Assembly: GCA_003313425.1 (NCBI GenBank)
Contig: NHZP01000008.1
Coordinates: 496,001-560,000, forward strand
Length of the DNA: 64,000 nt
DNA from: Pseudopyrenochaeta lycopersici
Taxonomy: Eukaryota > Ascomycota > Dothideomycetes > Pleosporales > Pseudopyrenochaetaceae
Direction of reading: 5' to 3'
The translations under genes were made by a program, and so were the position numbers. Shown piece by piece: positions 59,679 to 64,000 of the stretch (position 1 is its first letter; the number at the start of each line of letters is the position of its first letter). The notes below the pieces were generated by a model, which saw nothing but the letters and a program-made list of their open reading frames with translations, searched no databases and had not been told where the DNA came from.

Positions 59679-60100
59679 ATGCCTGCTCTACCAACATTTC
59701 ATAACACCCTTTCTTCGGTGACTCGCGATGCATCGTAAGTTTTTGTCTCTATACCTAGGTATATGCACTGTCTACGTCACCGGCCAACATCAGTCGCAGA
59801 CACCTTTCCCCTCGCTGGCAAAGAAAGAATCGCATGGACATGATCAAATTCGGCAGTGGATATGTTAGGCGCTGGCAATTTGCTCTCATCATCGTTGCCA
59901 TCGTACTCGCAGCAGTATTGATTGCAGTGGGGGCATATAAGTTGTACGCGAGACACCTTGTGAAAAAGGGCATAGCAGACGGCGCTCCGGCGAGAAAAGA
60001 ATTCGATGATTATGTTGCGAGCTTGAGAACCGGTCCTCAGGGGTCGAGGAAGGACAGTCTGAATGATGATGGAATGAAAAATGAAGGTCCAATCAGATAA
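59679..60100 (+). CDS. Small single-pass membrane protein
   Basis: Exon 1 (59679-59734) and exon 2 (59794-60100) are joined over a 59-nt intron (GTAAGT...CAG), giving 120 residues. A short polar N-terminus (about 45 residues, with RRHLSPRWQRKNRMD after the splice) leads to one strong membrane helix, WQFALIIVAIVLAAVLIAVG, followed by KLYARHLVKKG and a hydrophilic tail. The positive residues flank both sides of the helix. No signal peptide and no enzyme motif. Small proteins with this layout are common in fungal genomes and mostly uncharacterised. Support rests on the canonical intron and the intact frame across it. Confidence 0.65.
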
Positions 60101-60557
60101 ACCTAGATGCAGAAGACTGACTTTGGATGACAACTCTGAGATTGGGATATTTGGGAATTGAGAAATCGATGTGGCCCTCGTGCCGCATCTAGGATGATTG
60201 TCAAAACATTTTCTCTAGTTAGTCCACATAATGTTTGACTCGATGACATAAGAAATACACGTACCCAAGTACTAGGGGAGCACATACCTATTGCCGTTAT
60301 AACAGCATTTTAGCAACTAAGAGTATTTACACAAAAGCGGAGATACAAAACAGATACGCTCTTGGAGTGAATTGCATGTTGAGCAAACCCAGCCGATCTA
60401 GCTAGATTTATGGCCCATCCCAATATACGTACGGGAACCCGTCCTTTAAGATGCGGTGGAAGGAAAGATTACAGCATGCAGTCTCACTTCTCACACGACT
60501 CTAAACTTCCAGCATGGTGCGGCCAACAGGGATTTTCGGAACCAGGCGTCCTGCTGC
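60101..60557. other. Intergenic between convergent genes
   Basis: Holds two convergent 3' UTRs; nothing else seen. Confidence 0.6.
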
Positions 60558-62231
60558 TCACAATTTCGATCCTCGAATACCAGCGGACTCCTCTTTCCTT
60601 ACACCCTGCCATGCCTCAGCAAGATGACGTAGTTTTTCTGACCCGATACTCTCCATGACCGCCCCTCTTCCGCCTCTGTATATCTGATCATACTTTTCCT
60701 CGTCTACCTTGACAATACCATCTCGGTCGAATACAAGAATCTTGCCGTCCTCGACCCAACCTTCGCCGTGCGCGAAGTTAATAAATTGGTCCGCCATTTC
60801 TTGCGCAATTTTGCGGTTCTTGTCGTCAAACTGGTCATTGAAGTTCTGCAAAAGGTATGCAACATCTGACTCGTGGGAGGCTAGGCCCTTGAAAGGACCG
60901 TCTACTGGATTAGGGATATGGAAATGATAACGCGAAGCGCGTTTTGGCGGTGAGGTAGCTTTCCAACCTCGAGAAACTGCGAGTGATGGCAAGTAAAAGC
61001 GGAGCTCGGATACAAGTTCACGTAATCGATCTGCCTCGTCGTCCTTGGAAGGCGTACCGTTAAGGTTGTAGGCAGAAAGTAGCCTGTGCGTTTCCGATGG
61101 CGTGAGGTACTCACTACAGTATGTCTTAAGAAGACTGAGGGTTTTTGGTAGATCTAAGATTCGAGCTTTCAAAACGGTTCCGTCATGTGCTGTATCTCCA
61201 ACAACAAACTCTTTACACCAAGTCGGTTTATGCTGGACTTTCCTCCCATCCATCAAGGTGTCGAGCGTGACATCCTCTTTGAGCCATTTGCCCTCTACCG
61301 TTCCTGAAAAGTGCTGCGCCAACGGCAATATCTGAGATAACTCTTCTGCCTCGGTATGCAATAGTGCTTCATTTCGTCCTTTTATATCCTGCGCGCTCAG
61401 ACCCAGAAGTTTCCCCTGATCACTGCACATTTGCTTGTGCCACCACTGATTTCTCGGTTTTCGTAGTGTGATATCGCCACTCATTACTATCACTCTGTCA
61501 AATAAGCGTCCTTCTCCGGTGTCTGCACAGAGCAGCGTCGATAATGATATTCCACCAGCTGATTCCCCAGCGGCGGTGATATTACTCGGATCGCCTCCAA
61601 AGCCCTCAATGTGCTTTTTGATCCACTGGAAAGCAAGGACTTGATCTTTGAAGCCCATATTCCCTGCTGCGCCAATCTCTTCATCTGCCAAAAATCCAAA
61701 GATACCATGTCGATAATTGATTGACACACCAATTACGGGTCTTTTGGTTTCCACACTTCTTTCGACGAATTTGCGCAGGTCATATTGTGGCCAGCTATTC
61801 GATCCCATGCTTAGTCCACCACCATGTACCCACACAAAGACTGGGAATCCTCCTTTGTTCCGCTTTTCAACAGCTGACGAAGTCTTTGGTACTGTAACAG
61901 TGAGATGCAAACACTCGAATTCATCCATCTTTTCTGTTGATCCTTGGCCCTGTGCGCAAGGTAGCGTGACATTTCCAAGTAATGTCAGATCCCAAGCCTG
62001 GGCTCCTCGCAATTGTGGGCATGATGGGCCGAATTGAGTTGCATCAAAAATTCCTTGTGTTCCAGCACGTAACGTATCATTGAGAACCGAGGGTTTGTAT
62101 CGTGCCGATATTGACGCGTACTTGAGGTTCCTGAACTGGATTGTGGATGTCGAGTGGTTCCCGCGCAGCGAGCACCTCAATGTGGGGTGCTCAAGGACAG
62201 CTTTGGCTGCGGACATTATTCCTCCGTCCAC
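60558..62231 (-). CDS. Type-B carboxylesterase / lipase family protein
   Basis: A single-exon gene of 557 residues. Alpha/beta-hydrolase fold of the carboxylesterase type-B family: CLHLTVTVP, oxyanion loop HGGG (136-139), SINYRHGIFGFL, and the nucleophile elbow GESAGG with Ser224. GNMGFKDQVLAFQWIKKHI is the characteristic segment before the elbow. Candidate acid Asp350 (AHDGTVL) and His453 (SHESDVAYL) complete the triad; the usual order is Glu and His, and the His context is altered from the common HGxE, as often seen in fungal members. There is no signal peptide, so it is probably intracellular, unless the start is further upstream. Met6 is an alternative start. Substrate unknown. Confidence 0.9.
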   Translation of the reverse strand: MDGGIMSAAKAVLEHPTLRCSLRGNHSTSTIQFRNLKYASISARYKPSVLNDTLRAGTQGIFDATQFGPSCPQLRGAQAWDLTLLGNVTLPCAQGQGSTEKMDEFECLHLTVTVPKTSSAVEKRNKGGFPVFVWVHGGGLSMGSNSWPQYDLRKFVERSVETKRPVIGVSINYRHGIFGFLADEEIGAAGNMGFKDQVLAFQWIKKHIEGFGGDPSNITAAGESAGGISLSTLLCADTGEGRLFDRVIVMSGDITLRKPRNQWWHKQMCSDQGKLLGLSAQDIKGRNEALLHTEAEELSQILPLAQHFSGTVEGKWLKEDVTLDTLMDGRKVQHKPTWCKEFVVGDTAHDGTVLKARILDLPKTLSLLKTYCSEYLTPSETHRLLSAYNLNGTPSKDDEADRLRELVSELRFYLPSLAVSRGWKATSPPKRASRYHFHIPNPVDGPFKGLASHESDVAYLLQNFNDQFDDKNRKIAQEMADQFINFAHGEGWVEDGKILVFDRDGIVKVDEEKYDQIYRGGRGAVMESIGSEKLRHLAEAWQGVRKEESAGIRGSKL

Positions 62232-63829
62232 TTTGCCTAAGCCGCAAGACGAAATCTGTGTATGGGATACGCAGCAAAAAAGTATTTGAAATAGTCCGAT
62301 CGTCGCACATTACTTCCTCAGGGTTCCTGACGTGAGTTTCTGAGAATAGAGTGGGGAATGTGGGGCATTTACCTCGGAAGCTCGAAGCATCTTAAACGCG
62401 ACAATTCACACCTCAATAATAACTTCTAGAGAAGTGGGGTTCGATCGCTGATGAGCATGTCAGCACATGCGATGATGTTGTACACACGCTTACACGAGAT
62501 AGCATGACGAAGCCAGAGCATCGCTAACCTAAAGCTGATCTCGCGTTAGTCTTAATTTTAGACTACCTATCTACAGTGTTCTAAAGCTATTCGGGCTGCT
62601 TTAAAGATTTTATTATCATCAAGACTTACCTAAAGGTCTTCAATTACCTATCGCTTCAATTACCTATTGAAGCAGGAGCCTAAGGTTTGTAAGGACTTGA
62701 GCTGTCCGGGTTGCTCTGTGAGGATCATGTAGAATTTTGGTTCTGGCATCTCCACTCCAGCTATCCCAAAGCCTGTCATGTCTCAAACTCTGAATCATGA
62801 CCTATATCGAGCATAGTTACGCTTTCATACTGGTTTCATTGAAGACCTACTTGATTACTTTGCTTATGATTTCCAAATGTCCACCGAACTGTAATCCTGT
62901 TCTCTAGAACCAAAATATCTGCTTCGTAGATTCCATCATATACTTGGCAAGCTCTTATTTCGCTCTCGCCTTTGATGACAGAAGGATTCAGCCTACATAT
63001 GAGACTGTGTGCATGACAGAAAGATGAAGAAAGTGAGAAGGCGACCGAAGCGATGGCGCAACTGCGCGCGCTAAAAACACGAGGGCACATGACTTCGGTG
63101 TTGGTTCTCGGGACATATCCATCCATCTCCGTCCACTTTGAGGATCTACTGCTGTGGTCATCAGCAACGGAAAATTTGTAACAACAGTTTCTTACTGTCC
63201 TATTTCACTGTTAACAGATCGACTAGTCAACTAGTCTCTTGTGTAGTCGAAGGGCGCGTCATAACCGAGCGACTCGCATTTCAGCGTCGACATGTATTTC
63301 CCTGCGTATGCGGCTCTGCTATTAGAAATGCACGACTTCCGGGTGTGGTAACAGATTTAATCAACTCTGTTACGAGCGCTTGCACCCATATACGAGCAAA
63401 GATGAAACAGCTTGTCAAAGTCTTCCCCACGATCGACTGAAGTCGACATTTCCATTCCCGAAGATGCGATCCCCGGTATCCGATCAAAATACTCGAATTT
63501 GCAATTAGTGCTGCAGGTTTTTCTTGTTCGGAGCCGAATCAGATCCAAGTTTGGCCTGAGGCCCATGTTTGAGCTGCGGTCAGATGGCTGGCCTGCTGAG
63601 GGCCGGACTTCGACGTCTTACGGGCCCAATTTATATCGCTGCGGGGCCATGCCATTTCCACGTGTCGGGTATTACACAGGTCTGGGGCTTGGTTCCAGGT
63701 ACCCAGATCGATGGAAAAGCTGGATCGTAGCGCTCCAGCGGCTCGGGAACCTGCGTCTTCACAAAAACCCAGTGACGCCCTCCTTGACTAGTCACCGACA
63801 ACTTTGAGTACAGGAAAAATGCTTCGAAG
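62232..63829. other. Intergenic with AT-rich, partly duplicated segment
   Basis: Around 62560-62690 the sequence is AT-rich and includes a direct repeat of TTCAATTACCTAT. A 96-codon minus-strand frame (62836-63126) starts with ATG but has no family features and is not called. Confidence 0.4.
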
Positions 63830-64000
63830 ATGAACTTCACACCATCAACTAGGATGGTGACATTCAGAGACATCACAGTAAGTCCCAAACCCGTCGATGT
63901 CATCTAATTTTCTCACTCGGTGGCAGATTGTGATGTGGACGTTGGCCAGTCTTTGCATTTTGCTCACCGTTGGTCGGTATGCCATTCGTTATCGGGTGTC
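63830..64000 (+). CDS. Rhodopsin-like integral membrane protein, N-terminus only
   Basis: Exon 1 (63830-63877, 16 codons) and exon 2 (63927 to the window end) are joined over a 49-nt intron (GTAAGT...GGCAG), giving the first 40 residues. After splicing the peptide reads into a membrane helix (IVMWTLASLCILLTVGRYAI) followed by RYRV. A first helix ending in Arg with an Arg-x-x-Ile-Arg-like cytoplasmic edge is typical of the fungal rhodopsin-domain membrane protein family; too little is visible to be sure. Cut off by the window edge. Confidence 0.55.

Noticed and set aside
62545..62700. AT-rich stretch suspected of being a RIP-mutated transposon relic
   Set aside because: No terminal repeats or transposase-like peptide could be read; only a short direct repeat is visible.
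62836..63126. 96-codon minus-strand ATG frame
   Set aside because: No motif, no splice evidence, and it lies in otherwise non-coding DNA; kept only as a possibility.

Overview
The window looks like nuclear DNA of a filamentous ascomycete (Pezizomycotina; Dothideomycetes is my best guess from gene content, not proven). The evidence is short spliceosomal introns (mostly 46-66 nt, with CTRAY-like branch sites), a dispersed 5S rRNA gene, an intron-containing tRNA-Leu, and typical fungal families (GARP Vps53, Yth1, Snx4, LETM1/Mdm38, Nop14, fasciclin, DUF6594, 2EXR/F-box-like and rhodopsin-like proteins). Exon models were built by hand from reading frame, splice signals and family knowledge.

Left block (1-17.3 kb): mostly conserved genes. 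It holds a truncated 3' end, a metallo-beta-lactamase-fold protein, a fasciclin protein whose large intron carries a tRNA-Leu gene, a charged fungal protein of unknown function, a 2EXR-like protein, a 5S rRNA gene, an MFS transporter, VPS53, a GH18 chitinase and the mRNA 3'-end processing factor yth1.

Middle block (17.3-45.9 kb): gene-poor accessory sequence. I can support three DUF6594-like membrane proteins (20.0, 28.3-29.2 and 37.0-38.0 kb), a hidden multi-exon gene near 27 kb, a tiny two-exon gene at 36.2 kb, a secreted repeat protein built on recurring Arg-Gln junctions (40.1-41.7 kb) and a second 2EXR-like gene. The rest has no convincing genes, only short repeats and possible relics.

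Right block (45.9-64 kb): housekeeping again. It holds sorting nexin 4, a mitochondrial-type adenylate kinase divergent from LETM1/Mdm38, an alpha-solenoid-like membrane-anchored protein divergent from NOP14, a Ser-Pro-Lys-repeat protein, a small single-pass membrane protein, a type-B carboxylesterase and, cut by the window edge, the start of a rhodopsin-like membrane protein.

The most unusual items are the tRNA gene nested in a fasciclin intron and the Arg-Gln repeat precursor-like protein. The latter is a candidate for a processed secreted peptide precursor, but it has no recognisable tailoring genes beside it.
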